Positions 34,413-42,656 of a DNA stretch of 64,000 nt are shown here, piece after piece. Source of the stretch: Sphingomonas immobilis (GTDB taxonomy: Bacteria; Pseudomonadota; Alphaproteobacteria; Sphingomonadales; Sphingomonadaceae). Where the stretch lies: assembly GCF_030580995.1 (NCBI RefSeq), contig NZ_JAUQSZ010000009.1, positions 147,846 to 211,845 on the forward strand, given 5' to 3'. Numbering within the stretch: the stretch's first letter is position 1; each line of letters opens with the position of its first letter. The position numbers and the translations under genes are program-made. The notes under the pieces are model-generated. The model was not told where the DNA came from, did no database searches, and saw only the letters and a program-made list of their open reading frames with translations.

Positions 34413-34943
34413 ATGACCCTCCCCGTCTCGATCGAAGAGGCACGCGCTCAGCTTCAACTGGGCGGCGACACCTCGCACGATACCGAAGTTTCCGGCTTCA
34501 TCGCCGACGCGGCCGCCTGGGTCGCGAAATACACTGGCCACCGACTTGAAGCGGCCGACGTCACCGAGACCTTCGACGGCTTCGGACGGCTCGAACTGCG
34601 GGCATGGCCGATTTTTTCCGAGGCGATCCCGGCTGTCGCTTACGCCGATGTATCCGGGACGCCGGTCGGCGTGACGGGCGCCCGCATTGATGTAAGCGCG
34701 CGCCCCGCGCGCGTTCTTGCGGCACTCGGGGCGCGCTGGCCCACTGTTTCATCGGGTACGCTGACGACCGTCACCGTCCGCGCAGGATATGCGGCTCCGG
34801 GCGATGTGCCCCGTAACTTCAAGCGCGCGATGCTCATCCTCATCAGCGCCTATGACGCAGATCGCGAAGGCGGCGACGTGTTCGCGAAAGCTGAGGCCGC
34901 CGCAAAGAGCCTTTGCCGTGATTACAGGCTTCGCCGCCTGTGA
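34413..34943 (+). CDS. Head-tail connector protein (gp6-like)
   Basis: A 176-residue adaptor that sits below the portal. SIEEARAQLQL, then FIADAAAWVAKYTGHRL and the final VPRNFKRAMLILISAYDADR, is the signature of the gp6/gp15 connector family. It has the standard position after the capsid. It overlaps the following gene by ATG/GTG coupling at 34940. Confidence 0.85.
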   Translation: MTLPVSIEEARAQLQLGGDTSHDTEVSGFIADAAAWVAKYTGHRLEAADVTETFDGFGRLELRAWPIFSEAIPAVAYADVSGTPVGVTGARIDVSARPARVLAALGARWPTVSSGTLTTVTVRAGYAAPGDVPRNFKRAMLILISAYDADREGGDVFAKAEAAAKSLCRDYRLRRL

Positions 34944-35290
34944 GCATTGGCGAGGGCCGATCCAGCCGCTTCCGCGATCGCGTCACGATCCAGGAAGCGA
35001 ATACGATCGACAATGGCCGTGGCGGTCGCAAAGTGCCGCCTGGCGAAGACCCATGGCGCGACCTCGCCACCGATGTCGCCTGCGAGGTTCTGCCACTGCG
35101 CGGCGGCGAGGCGCTGAGCTTGGGCGTGCAGCGGGCGACACAGCTTTATCGTGTCACGATGCGCCCGAGGAGCCTCACGCCAGCACACCGCCTGCTTTGG
35201 AACGGCGTGCCGCTCAATATCCGCACGGCTCCGCCGCCGCAGCGCGGCGCCGACCTCGTGATGACATGCGAAAGCGGGGCAACAGGCTGA
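34940..35290 (+). CDS. Head-closure (head-tail joining) protein
   Basis: A 116-residue protein of the phage head-closure family. SSRFRDRVTIQEAN opens the fold, then EDPWRDLATDVACEVLPLRG and RVTMRPRSLTPAHRLLWNG. It forms the ring beneath the connector that closes the filled head. GTG start. The stop overlaps the next start (TGATG). Confidence 0.85.
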   Translation: MSIGEGRSSRFRDRVTIQEANTIDNGRGGRKVPPGEDPWRDLATDVACEVLPLRGGEALSLGVQRATQLYRVTMRPRSLTPAHRLLWNGVPLNIRTAPPPQRGADLVMTCESGATG

Positions 35291-35826
35291 TGGCGCGATC
35301 CAAGTTGCCTGGAATAGCTCGATTTCGTCGTCTTCTTCGTCGCCTGCCGGACGAGACGCGCGGCGAACTGGTGGTTGAGCTCAGCGTCACGGGCCGTCAG
35401 ATTGCACAGGCGATGCGCGCGAAAGCTCCGCACAAGACGGGCGCGCTGCGGTCGGGCATTTCCGAGAAGGTGCTGCCCCGCTCGCTTCGTCTTCAGGTCG
35501 GCCTGCTCGGCACGCGCAGCGGTCGGTCGAGCCTGTTCTACGGTCGCATTCAGGATCTCGGGCGTCGCGCGCAGGTCGTACTGGTGCAGCGCCGGCGCAG
35601 GGTATCGTTCGAGGCTGGTGGTCGAAAGCTGAACGCGCTGCTGACGTCGCGCGGCCGCAAGCGTGCGGAGGATGTCGTCGCAACCTACCGCATGAAGGTA
35701 AAAGCGATGCAGCCGAAGCGGTTCATCACCGGGCGCTATCCTGATCTGCGCAGCACGCTCAACGCCAACCTGCGCGGCATTTTCGGCCGCGCGCTCGGCC
35801 GCATTGCCGGAGGCGCGAATGAGTAA
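35290..35826 (+). CDS. HK97 gp10-family tail completion protein
   Basis: A basic 178-residue protein with the gp10 signature RQIAQAMRAKAPHKTGALR and the glycine-poor LLGTRSGRSSLFYGRIQDLG. Proteins of this family join the tail to the head. The start is set by the TGATG overlap with the previous gene; the frame is also open further upstream but does not look coding there. Confidence 0.85.
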   Translation: MARSKLPGIARFRRLLRRLPDETRGELVVELSVTGRQIAQAMRAKAPHKTGALRSGISEKVLPRSLRLQVGLLGTRSGRSSLFYGRIQDLGRRAQVVLVQRRRRVSFEAGGRKLNALLTSRGRKRAEDVVATYRMKVKAMQPKRFITGRYPDLRSTLNANLRGIFGRALGRIAGGANE

Positions 35827-36208
35827 GGCAAAATCGATAGTCGAGGCCGTCACGTTCGACGCCCTTGAAGCCGTGATTACCGGTGCGACGGTCTATCAGG
35901 ATGCTCCCGAGAATGCACCGGGCAACCTCGTCATACTCGGCGATATGAAGAGCGTCCGGCTCGCGACGAAGGGCACAGACGCCGATCGTCGCGTTTCGAT
36001 CAGCATCGTCAGCATTGTCGAGGCCGAGGAGCGCGCGCCGCTGCTCGCGCTGCAAGAACAGATCGACGACGCTCTCGACGGCCTCAGTTTCGAGCGGGAC
36101 GGCTGGACGCTCGCATTCGAGTTCGAGGATGACGACGCGGTCCTCGCCGAGGACGGTTCGACCTACAACGGCATCAGCAGCTACAGCGTGCTCGCGCTCG
36201 CTCCCTGA
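35819..36208 (+). CDS. Tail terminator protein (DUF3168-like)
   Basis: A 129-residue protein placed between gp10 and the tail tube, with the order usual for the DUF3168 tail terminator: VYQDAPENAPGNLVILGD, the mid-section RRVSISIVSIVEAEERAPL and the helix LLALQEQIDDALDGLSF. GGAGG precedes the ATG by six bases. The protein caps the tail tube. Confidence 0.8.
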   Translation: MSKAKSIVEAVTFDALEAVITGATVYQDAPENAPGNLVILGDMKSVRLATKGTDADRRVSISIVSIVEAEERAPLLALQEQIDDALDGLSFERDGWTLAFEFEDDDAVLAEDGSTYNGISSYSVLALAP

Positions 36209-36277
36209 CGCTCCACCGACAGTTTTACCAACCCCGCCGCGCCTCGCCAGCGCGGCTTTTCACATGGGAGAAGCACG

Positions 36278-36703
36278 ATGGCGAAGAAACTCGGCAATAA
36301 CTACCGGCTGTTCGTCCAGTCGGCGACCCCGGATACTTTCAATCAGCCCGCAGGTCAGGGCAACTTGTCCATCCAGCGCGGCAAGAACTTCTCGTCGAAC
36401 GCGACCAAGGATCAGGGCGGCGTCGACACGCAGCAGCCGGGCCTGCGTACGATCTCGCTCAAGCAGGATCTGATCCCGGATCTGCCGGACGCCAACGGCT
36501 ACACCCGCATGGAGACGCTCGACCAGTCGAACGCGACGGAGAAATACCAGATCCGCAAGAGCCCGTTCGCCGTCGGCGATGTCGTGTTCGAGTGCCTGAT
36601 GTACACCTCGCTCGACAATCAGGATTTCAACCAGGGCGAAAGCGTCAAGGTCGGCGTGACCCTCGCGCCGGCCGCGCAGCCGACCGTCGATGCCCTCACG
36701 TAA
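36278..36703 (+). CDS. Major tail tube protein
   Basis: A 141-residue beta-rich protein. LGNNYRLFVQSATP, a central RGKNFSSNATKDQGGVDTQQ and a C-terminal GESVKVGVTLAPAAQPTVD fit the tube protein of siphoviruses of the TP901-1 type. It lies after the tail terminator and before the tail chaperones, which is the canonical position. Confidence 0.8.
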   Translation: MAKKLGNNYRLFVQSATPDTFNQPAGQGNLSIQRGKNFSSNATKDQGGVDTQQPGLRTISLKQDLIPDLPDANGYTRMETLDQSNATEKYQIRKSPFAVGDVVFECLMYTSLDNQDFNQGESVKVGVTLAPAAQPTVDALT

Positions 36704-36713
36704 GGAAAAGGCG

Positions 36714-36986
36714 ATGATCCGCATTAACGGAACAGACCTGAAAACGTCGCGTCCGTCGAACCTCGATGAGCAGCTGATCGCTGCTACCGGCTGCTCATCG
36801 AGCGAAATCGGCACGGTATTGGCGGGCGGCCCCGATCTCGCTGCTCGGGCGCTCCGCCCTTTCATCGACCCGGAGACGCTGCCCGGCGGTCAGCTGGCGG
36901 CGGCTATCGCTGCCGATGGCGATGCGTTGCTCGCGATCCGTAAGCTGTACGACGACGCACCCGCGTCGAAGGCGGAGGGCAAATAA
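36714..36986 (+). CDS. Hypothetical tail-region protein
   Basis: A 90-residue protein with no recognised motif (NLDEQLIAATGCSSSEIGTV, LLAIRKLYDDAPA). A purine-rich AAGGAAAAGG lies upstream of the ATG. Between the tail tube and chaperone genes, it may be an additional assembly factor. The stop overlaps the next start (TAATG). Confidence 0.6.
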   Translation: MIRINGTDLKTSRPSNLDEQLIAATGCSSSEIGTVLAGGPDLAARALRPFIDPETLPGGQLAAAIAADGDALLAIRKLYDDAPASKAEGK

Positions 36987-37423
36987 TGGCGAAGGCAGCT
37001 TCCAAGCCAGCCGCGCCGATCGTGGAGGATCGCGGCGAATTCTCGCTGGTGCTGGATGGCGCTACCTACGGGCTGCGCCCGTCGTACGAGGCGATCGAAG
37101 CCGTCGAGGCGGCCACCGGGCAGGGCCTGATCGATCTCGCGCGCGCCGGCCTCGCCGCAAAGCTGTCCCTCGCCGTTACTTCGCAGGTTGCGACGGAGTT
37201 CATCCGGGCGTGGGGCCGGGCCAATGGCGACAAGGGCGCATCTGGGGCCAATGCGCCGCGGATCGCGAAGCTGATCCTGAACAGCGACGGCGGCTTCCAC
37301 GCCGCTCTGCAGACCCTGTCCGGCGTCCTTTCGCTCGCAGTTACGGGCGGCTTCGACGCTGAGGGGGAAATGAAGCCGTCGACGACGCCGAATCCGGCGA
37401 AGGAAGCCCGCGTCGACGGCTGA
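36986..37423 (+). CDS. Tail assembly chaperone (gene-transfer-agent type)
   Basis: A 145-residue protein with FSLVLDGATYGLRPSYEAIE, then AVEAATGQGLIDLARAGLAA, which is the pattern of the GTA-type tail chaperone (Phage_TAC_11-like). In these systems two chaperones coat the tape measure during tube assembly. It is followed by the second, small chaperone in an overlapping frame rather than by a programmed frameshift. Confidence 0.8.
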   Translation: MAKAASKPAAPIVEDRGEFSLVLDGATYGLRPSYEAIEAVEAATGQGLIDLARAGLAAKLSLAVTSQVATEFIRAWGRANGDKGASGANAPRIAKLILNSDGGFHAALQTLSGVLSLAVTGGFDAEGEMKPSTTPNPAKEARVDG

Positions 37424-37545
37424 TGGGTGCGGCGGCCGCCATGTTGGGTTGGCGGCCGCAGGAGTTCTGGGGCAGCACACCGTCTGAATTCTGGGCCGCT
37501 GCTCGCGCGTACGAACGCATGCATTGCGTGCGCGATGAACAGTGA
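37423..37545 (+). CDS. Small tail assembly chaperone (GTA/TAC type), 40 residues
   Basis: The ATG overlaps the previous stop as TGATG. The product contains MLGWRPQEFWGSTPSEFW, the hallmark GW-x-P-x-x-F-W-x-x-T-P-x-E pattern of the small chaperone found between the larger chaperone and the tape measure in gene transfer agents. Easily missed because of its size. Confidence 0.85.
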   Translation: MGAAAAMLGWRPQEFWGSTPSEFWAAARAYERMHCVRDEQ

Positions 37546-37557
37546 TAGGCTTGTCCG

Positions 37558-37782
37558 ATGAAAGTCGCGCTCGCATTGTTTCTCGGATTCGCCTTGGCGG
37601 GATGTGGCTCGATTGGCGTGTCTAACGCCAAAGATCGTGTTCGCACCGCCCGAGCCAGCGGAGACCGAGACGCGGTTTGCAGCGCCGAAACGGCGCTTGC
37701 TCAGGCGTATCTCGACGCAGGCGATTCTGAAAACTATCGCCTGCAGGCCGCTATGGCGCGTTTGGCGTGCATGGCCGCCTAG
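37558..37782 (+). CDS. Small lipoprotein inside the tail operon
   Basis: A 74-residue protein with a short hydrophobic signal (VALALFLGFALAGC) whose LAGC is a good lipobox. About 57 mature residues follow. Envelope lipoproteins made by phages are known in superinfection exclusion or receptor masking; a tail-operon position means late expression. Function unknown. Confidence 0.7.
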   Translation: MKVALALFLGFALAGCGSIGVSNAKDRVRTARASGDRDAVCSAETALAQAYLDAGDSENYRLQAAMARLACMAA

Positions 37783-37868
37783 ACCGCAGCCACTTGTCGG
37801 CTGAGTGCCTTGGGCTTGGATCAAGCGCCGATCGTCACAAGCAGCGTTAGCCTGATAGAGGAGGTCGC

Positions 37869-40800
37869 ATGGCCGACCAAACCGAGCGCCTGCTCCTGCA
37901 GGTCGATGCGGCGACCGAGTTGCTGCGTCGGCATCTCGCCGAAGGCGAACAGCCGCTTGACCGTTTCGAGAAGCGTGTCGGAAAGATGGCGGAAAACGTC
38001 GATCGCTCGATCGGCGATATGGGCAAGCGGTTCGGCGCGTTCAGCGCGCTTGCCGAGGATGCCGCCACGCGGGCGCAGAAGTCGTTCGAGGACAGCTTCA
38101 CGCAGGTGCAGCGCATCGCTGCGACCGCGATCAAGGGCCCAAACATCAACGGTAGCATCAATCTCGGCGCCGATGATATTCGCGCTGGCGCGGCGGCGGC
38201 CCAAGATCAGGCGCGCGCCTTCGCATTGATCGGCGAGGCCGCGCAACGTGCGGCAACCGAGGTCGGTGACACCAGCGAGGCGACCCGCCTGTTCATCGCG
38301 GCCACCACCGCCTCGCGGATCGAAGCCGAACAGAAGGCAGCCGCATTGCTCTCGGAGGCTGGCGCGCTGGAGCGAGTAGAGATCGAGCTTCGCCAGAGCG
38401 CGGAAGCGGTCGACCTGTTCGTCGGTAAGCATCAGCAAATTGCCATCGCGGCAGAACAGGACAAGCTGCTAGCGTTGTCGGCAACAGAAGCTGCGGCCGC
38501 GCAGCGTGCCCTTGCCGCCTCTGCCGATGTGCTTCGCGCGCAGATCGACCCGATGTTCATCGCGCAGCAGCGTTTCGACCAGGAACTGACGCGCGCCGAC
38601 GTGCTGCTGAACGCCGGCACGATCAGCCAGCGCGAACATGCACAGGCAATCCAGTTCGCTCGCGAAGCACTCTACGCGCACGCGCTGGCTGTGGGCGGAT
38701 CGACAGCGTCGCAGGGCCGCCTGACGGTTTCCACCGGCCAGCAAAAAGCCGCGATGCAGCAGCTTTCCTACCAGATCAGCGACGTCTCGACGTCGTTCGC
38801 CGGCGGCATCAATCCGATGGTGATCTTCGCGCAGCAGGGCAGCCAGGTCATCCAGGCGCTGACGCTGATGAAGGGAGAGGCTGGCGGCCTGATCGGTTTC
38901 CTCGGCGGGCCTTGGGGAGCGGCGATTTTGGGTGCCGTCAGCGTGCTCGGCGTCCTGATCGACAAGCAGTTGACGGCGGCTGCGGCAGAGGATGCTCATA
39001 GCAAGGCGGCGGACCTGCTCGCGGCCGCGATGAAGCGGCTGTCGGACGCTGCTGCGGATCAAAACCACAAGACCGAACAGGGTATTCGGCTCGATATTCA
39101 GGCCGCTCAAACCGCGCGCGCTCGCGCCGTTGAAGAGCTTCGTTTGGCGAAGGCAAAGCTCGGTGCTGCTCAGGCAACTGAGCAGATTCCCGGCGGCACT
39201 GTCCCCGGCGCGGCGATACCTGGTCGAGGTGTGGGGACTCTAGGCGTCCAAATCACATCGCTAGACGCGCAAATTGCAGCTGCCACGAAAGATATTCGAG
39301 TTGGTCAGGTCCAGCTATCGCTGCGCCGTCTCGAAGCATCGATGGACGCCGGTACGGCAGCTACTCGCCGTTACGAAAACACGATCGACCGCCTTAGCCG
39401 CCGGCGCGAAAGCGGCGAAATCTCGCAGGAATCTTTCAACCAGCTCAGCAGGATCGCCGCCGAGCGTCGAGACCGCGTTCAGGAGGCGGCAAAAACTGTA
39501 GGCGATCCGACCGCGGCTATTTCCCAGCGGCGGCAGCAGATTGCGGATCTGGAGAAGCTCAAGGTCACCGCGAGCGGTAAAGACCTTGAAGGCATCAAGC
39601 GGCAAATCGCTCTCCGCGAAAAGCAAATTCGCTACTTGGAGCAGGGCGTAGGCGTCGGATCGGCGGTCGCCGCGACGCAGGGCGGTGGCGGCAGCGGCAA
39701 GCGCGGGCCATCCACCGAAACCTTGGCCAAGCGGGCCGAGGCCGCGAGGGTCAAGCTGCTCAACGACGACACAGCCTATGCTGACGAAGAGCGACAGGCG
39801 CGGCATCGTCTGCTCGACGCAATGAAAAAGACCGCAGCGACTGAGGAGCAGCGCGACGCGCTCGTTCGCGAAGACATCAATGCGGAAGCCGACGCGCAGG
39901 CTCGTAAGATCGCCAACCAACGATCCGCGGGCAAGATCAATGCGGCGGAGGAAAAGAACCTCAACGACCTGAACGAGCGTAACCGCACGCAGCGTCTGCT
40001 GAACGTGACGCTGGATCGCGCACGGGCAAAGGTCAGCGCGCAGTTCGAGGCCGACCAGTCCGATTTACAGTCTCGGCTCGCGGTCCTCCGCATCCGGCAG
40101 GATATGGCCCTCACCGAAGGCGAGCGCAGGCGCATCGGGAGCGAGATCCTCGCGATCGAGCAGGAATTGCGGCGCAAGGCTCTCGAGAACCTGCGCGACA
40201 CATCGGACGATCCGAACAAAGTGCAACTGGCCAAGGATGCGCTCGGACGCCTGCCCACGCAAGAGGCGGCTGAGCGCGATCAACAGGCGCAGCGCACGTC
40301 CGACCCGCTCGATCAATACCGGCAACGGCTTGAGGGCACAGTAGGCAGCGCCGACGCGCTCAAGACAACGCTTGAAAGCATCGAGGTCCGAGGCCTCGAT
40401 CGCGCGACAGATGATCTCGCCGGTGCCGTGACGCAGGCGCTGAAACTCAAGGGCATTGCGGGCGACATTGTGCAGGAGTTCTTGAAGATCGCCTTCCAGA
40501 AGGCACTGTTCGCGCTCTTTCCGTTTGCGCAGGGCACGGTCCCCGGCTTCGCGACGGGTCGCATTCCCGGATATGCCGACGGCGTCATTCGCGGTCCTGG
40601 AACCGGCCTGTCCGACAGCATCCTCGCGTTGATGGAAGGCAAGGGCCTTATCCGTGTCAGCAACGGCGAGTCGATCCTCACGGCGGCGGCGACCCGCGCT
40701 AACGGCCCGTGGCTCAAGGCGATGAACCGGGGCCTCAAGCTGCCGTCGTTCGCCACTGGCTCTGTGCCGGTGCTTCGATACCCCACGCTCCGCGTTTCGG

Positions 40801-40982
40801 GCCCGAGCGGCGGCCAGCAGGGGATGCGCGAAATGCTCTACGTGCAGGTCGACAAGTCGGAACTGTTCGATGTCCACGTGCAGCGCGCCTCGGCCCCGCT
40901 CGCGCAGCGCGCCGCCATCGCCGGCAGCCAGTTGGCGCAAAACGATATCGCCGAGCAGCGAATGCAGGCGATCCCGCTGTGA
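37869..40982 (+). CDS. Tail tape measure protein
   Basis: A 1037-residue protein, the longest in the phage. It is largely helical with coiled-coil stretches, including the typical QLSYQISDVSTSFAGGINPM block and a hydrophobic patch GGPWGAAILGAVSVLGVLI near residue 355. The C-terminal part carries QFEADQSDLQSRLAVLRIRQ repeats, then LKIAFQKALFALFPFA and a glycine-rich end. It sets tail length and probably helps DNA entry. GGAGG lies just before the start. Confidence 0.93.
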   Translation: MADQTERLLLQVDAATELLRRHLAEGEQPLDRFEKRVGKMAENVDRSIGDMGKRFGAFSALAEDAATRAQKSFEDSFTQVQRIAATAIKGPNINGSINLGADDIRAGAAAAQDQARAFALIGEAAQRAATEVGDTSEATRLFIAATTASRIEAEQKAAALLSEAGALERVEIELRQSAEAVDLFVGKHQQIAIAAEQDKLLALSATEAAAAQRALAASADVLRAQIDPMFIAQQRFDQELTRADVLLNAGTISQREHAQAIQFAREALYAHALAVGGSTASQGRLTVSTGQQKAAMQQLSYQISDVSTSFAGGINPMVIFAQQGSQVIQALTLMKGEAGGLIGFLGGPWGAAILGAVSVLGVLIDKQLTAAAAEDAHSKAADLLAAAMKRLSDAAADQNHKTEQGIRLDIQAAQTARARAVEELRLAKAKLGAAQATEQIPGGTVPGAAIPGRGVGTLGVQITSLDAQIAAATKDIRVGQVQLSLRRLEASMDAGTAATRRYENTIDRLSRRRESGEISQESFNQLSRIAAERRDRVQEAAKTVGDPTAAISQRRQQIADLEKLKVTASGKDLEGIKRQIALREKQIRYLEQGVGVGSAVAATQGGGGSGKRGPSTETLAKRAEAARVKLLNDDTAYADEERQARHRLLDAMKKTAATEEQRDALVREDINAEADAQARKIANQRSAGKINAAEEKNLNDLNERNRTQRLLNVTLDRARAKVSAQFEADQSDLQSRLAVLRIRQDMALTEGERRRIGSEILAIEQELRRKALENLRDTSDDPNKVQLAKDALGRLPTQEAAERDQQAQRTSDPLDQYRQRLEGTVGSADALKTTLESIEVRGLDRATDDLAGAVTQALKLKGIAGDIVQEFLKIAFQKALFALFPFAQGTVPGFATGRIPGYADGVIRGPGTGLSDSILALMEGKGLIRVSNGESILTAAATRANGPWLKAMNRGLKLPSFATGSVPVLRYPTLRVSGPSGGQQGMREMLYVQVDKSELFDVHVQRASAPLAQRAAIAGSQLAQNDIAEQRMQAIPL

Positions 40983-41587
40983 TCTCCGGGCCGATCCTGC
41001 TTCCCGACACGCCGGGTTTGAAGACGGACCGACCCGCCATGATGGATTTCGGCGGCACGCTGACACCGCCGCTTGGCGGGCCGGTGCAGCGGCTTCTCCG
41101 CCTCGGCACGCGGCATTCGCTGACCTTCGTAATGCCGCAGATGGAAACCGAGCCGCACGGCCGGATCTGGTCGGCAAAGCTCCGCATGGCGAAGCTCTAT
41201 GGCGTGCTGCTGCCGTTCGGGCAGGACGGGTTCAACATCGGGGCTCCGGGGGCGCCGGTTGTCGATGGGGCTGGCCAGTCGGGCTCGACGATCCTGTTGA
41301 AAGGCTTCACGCCGAACTACACGGTCATGTTCGGGCAGGCCTTCAGCCTTGTCCACAACGGCAAGCGGTATCTGCATTTCGCGGCGGCGCAGGGGCAGGT
41401 CGGTGGCGACGGCAAGGTCACGCTCGACATCTTTCCCATGCTGCGCGTCTTGCCCGCCAACAATGCCGTATGCGAATTTGGCAAGCCGATGATTGAGGGC
41501 TCGCTGTCCGGCAACGAGGTCGCCTGGGACCGGCTCACGATGCCGTGGAGCGACTTCGGCACCATCACGGTATCCGAGGACGAATAA
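40979..41587 (+). CDS. Distal tail protein candidate
   Basis: A 202-residue beta-rich protein (RHSLTFVMPQMETEPHGRIW, KGFTPNYTVMFGQAFSLVHN). Start GTG overlaps the tape-measure stop. The first gene after the tape measure commonly encodes the distal tail ring; sequence alone does not prove it. It overlaps the next gene by TAATG. Confidence 0.65.
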   Translation: MISGPILLPDTPGLKTDRPAMMDFGGTLTPPLGGPVQRLLRLGTRHSLTFVMPQMETEPHGRIWSAKLRMAKLYGVLLPFGQDGFNIGAPGAPVVDGAGQSGSTILLKGFTPNYTVMFGQAFSLVHNGKRYLHFAAAQGQVGGDGKVTLDIFPMLRVLPANNAVCEFGKPMIEGSLSGNEVAWDRLTMPWSDFGTITVSEDE

Positions 41588-42228
41588 TGTCCGAGCTGGA
41601 TGCGCTGCTCAGCGACGCCTTGCGCGCCGCGCGCCCGGTCCTGTTCGGGTCGGTCGAGATCAACCTGCCCGGCCATGATCTGCTGCTGCTCGACGGCTCT
41701 GCGGAATTGATGGTCGACGGGCGCAAGTTCGTCGGTCGCGATCCTGCCTACGGGGTGCTCGACAGCATCAAGGGCCTTTCGGACAGCATGGACGATCAGG
41801 CCCCGATGCTCACCATCGGCCTGATCGCGGCGAACACGACCGCTCTTGCGACCCTGATCGATCCAGCGGTGCAGGGTTCGCCAACCAAGGTTTCGATGGG
41901 CTGCGTCGATATGGCGACCGGCCTGTCGGTCGGGACGCCGTACCTGCTCTTTTCGGGCGAGTTGGACGTGCCGACGGTCAGCTGGAACGACCATGACCGC
42001 CGCCTCGAATACAAGGCGATTTCGATCGTCGACCGTCTCTTCACCGTTGAAGAAGGGCGGCGTCTGTCGAACGCCTTTCACCAGTACGTGTGGCCCGGCG
42101 AGCTTGGCTGCGCCTTCGTCACCAATGTCGAGACTTGGGTGCCGTGGGGCCAGAAGCTCAACACGGCCAGCGTCGAGACCCGCACCAACCTGCCCGGCTA
42201 TGGCAACATAACGACGGCGCGCACATGA
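41587..42228 (+). CDS. Tail tip protein (position of GTA gp13-like proteins)
   Basis: A 213-residue protein; segments such as LMVDGRKFVGRDPAYGVLDS and LSVGTPYLLFSGELDVPTVS point to a beta-sandwich baseplate protein. A C-terminal WPGELGCAFVTNVETWVPWG is aromatic-rich. It stands between the distal tail candidate and a small cysteine/histidine protein, as in related siphoviruses. The exact family is not certain. Confidence 0.65.
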   Translation: MSELDALLSDALRAARPVLFGSVEINLPGHDLLLLDGSAELMVDGRKFVGRDPAYGVLDSIKGLSDSMDDQAPMLTIGLIAANTTALATLIDPAVQGSPTKVSMGCVDMATGLSVGTPYLLFSGELDVPTVSWNDHDRRLEYKAISIVDRLFTVEEGRRLSNAFHQYVWPGELGCAFVTNVETWVPWGQKLNTASVETRTNLPGYGNITTART

Positions 42229-42656
42229 CCTCAGCCCCGCACCCGCTCGTCAAGCGCGCTGAGGCAGCGCAGGCGACGGTCGATCGATTTCTCAACCAGC
42301 CCTTCGCGCTCGGTAAGCGCGATTGCGCGCAGATGCTGCTCTTCCATCTCCGCAGCATGGGCCACGTCGTGAAACTGGCGGGCGTCGGTGATTACAAGAC
42401 GGTCCTCGGTGGCAAGCGGGCGCTACGTCGGCTTGGGTTCGCTTCGCTGACGGAAGCGATGGATTCGCGTTTCCCGCGCATCACGCCGGCTGCGGCGATC
42501 GTCGGCGACGTCATCGCGCTCGCATCCGGTGAGGCGCTCGATGCGCTGGCTATCGCGGTCGGCAATGGCCGGGCGCTCGGCTATCACGAAAATGCGGAGG
42601 GCGCCGTCATCATCCAGCCGCGCCAAACCGACACCGCCTGGCGCGTCGATCCATGA
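42225..42656 (+). CDS. Tail-associated protein of the DUF6950 / NlpC-like type
   Basis: A 143-residue protein with KRDCAQMLLFHLRSMGH near the start and a downstream GDVIALASGE and GRALGYHEN. The order Cys then Gly-Asp-Val then His recalls the NlpC/P60 fold used by tail-tip peptidases, though the match is weak. It may help digest peptidoglycan at DNA entry or keep only the fold. ATGA coupling on both sides. Confidence 0.6.
   Translation: MTSAPHPLVKRAEAAQATVDRFLNQPFALGKRDCAQMLLFHLRSMGHVVKLAGVGDYKTVLGGKRALRRLGFASLTEAMDSRFPRITPAAAIVGDVIALASGEALDALAIAVGNGRALGYHENAEGAVIIQPRQTDTAWRVDP

Noticed and set aside
34789..35289. Upstream extension of the gp10-family gene by 167 codons
   Set aside because: The extension overlaps the connector and head-closure genes in another frame, and the TGATG junction at 35290 marks the true start.
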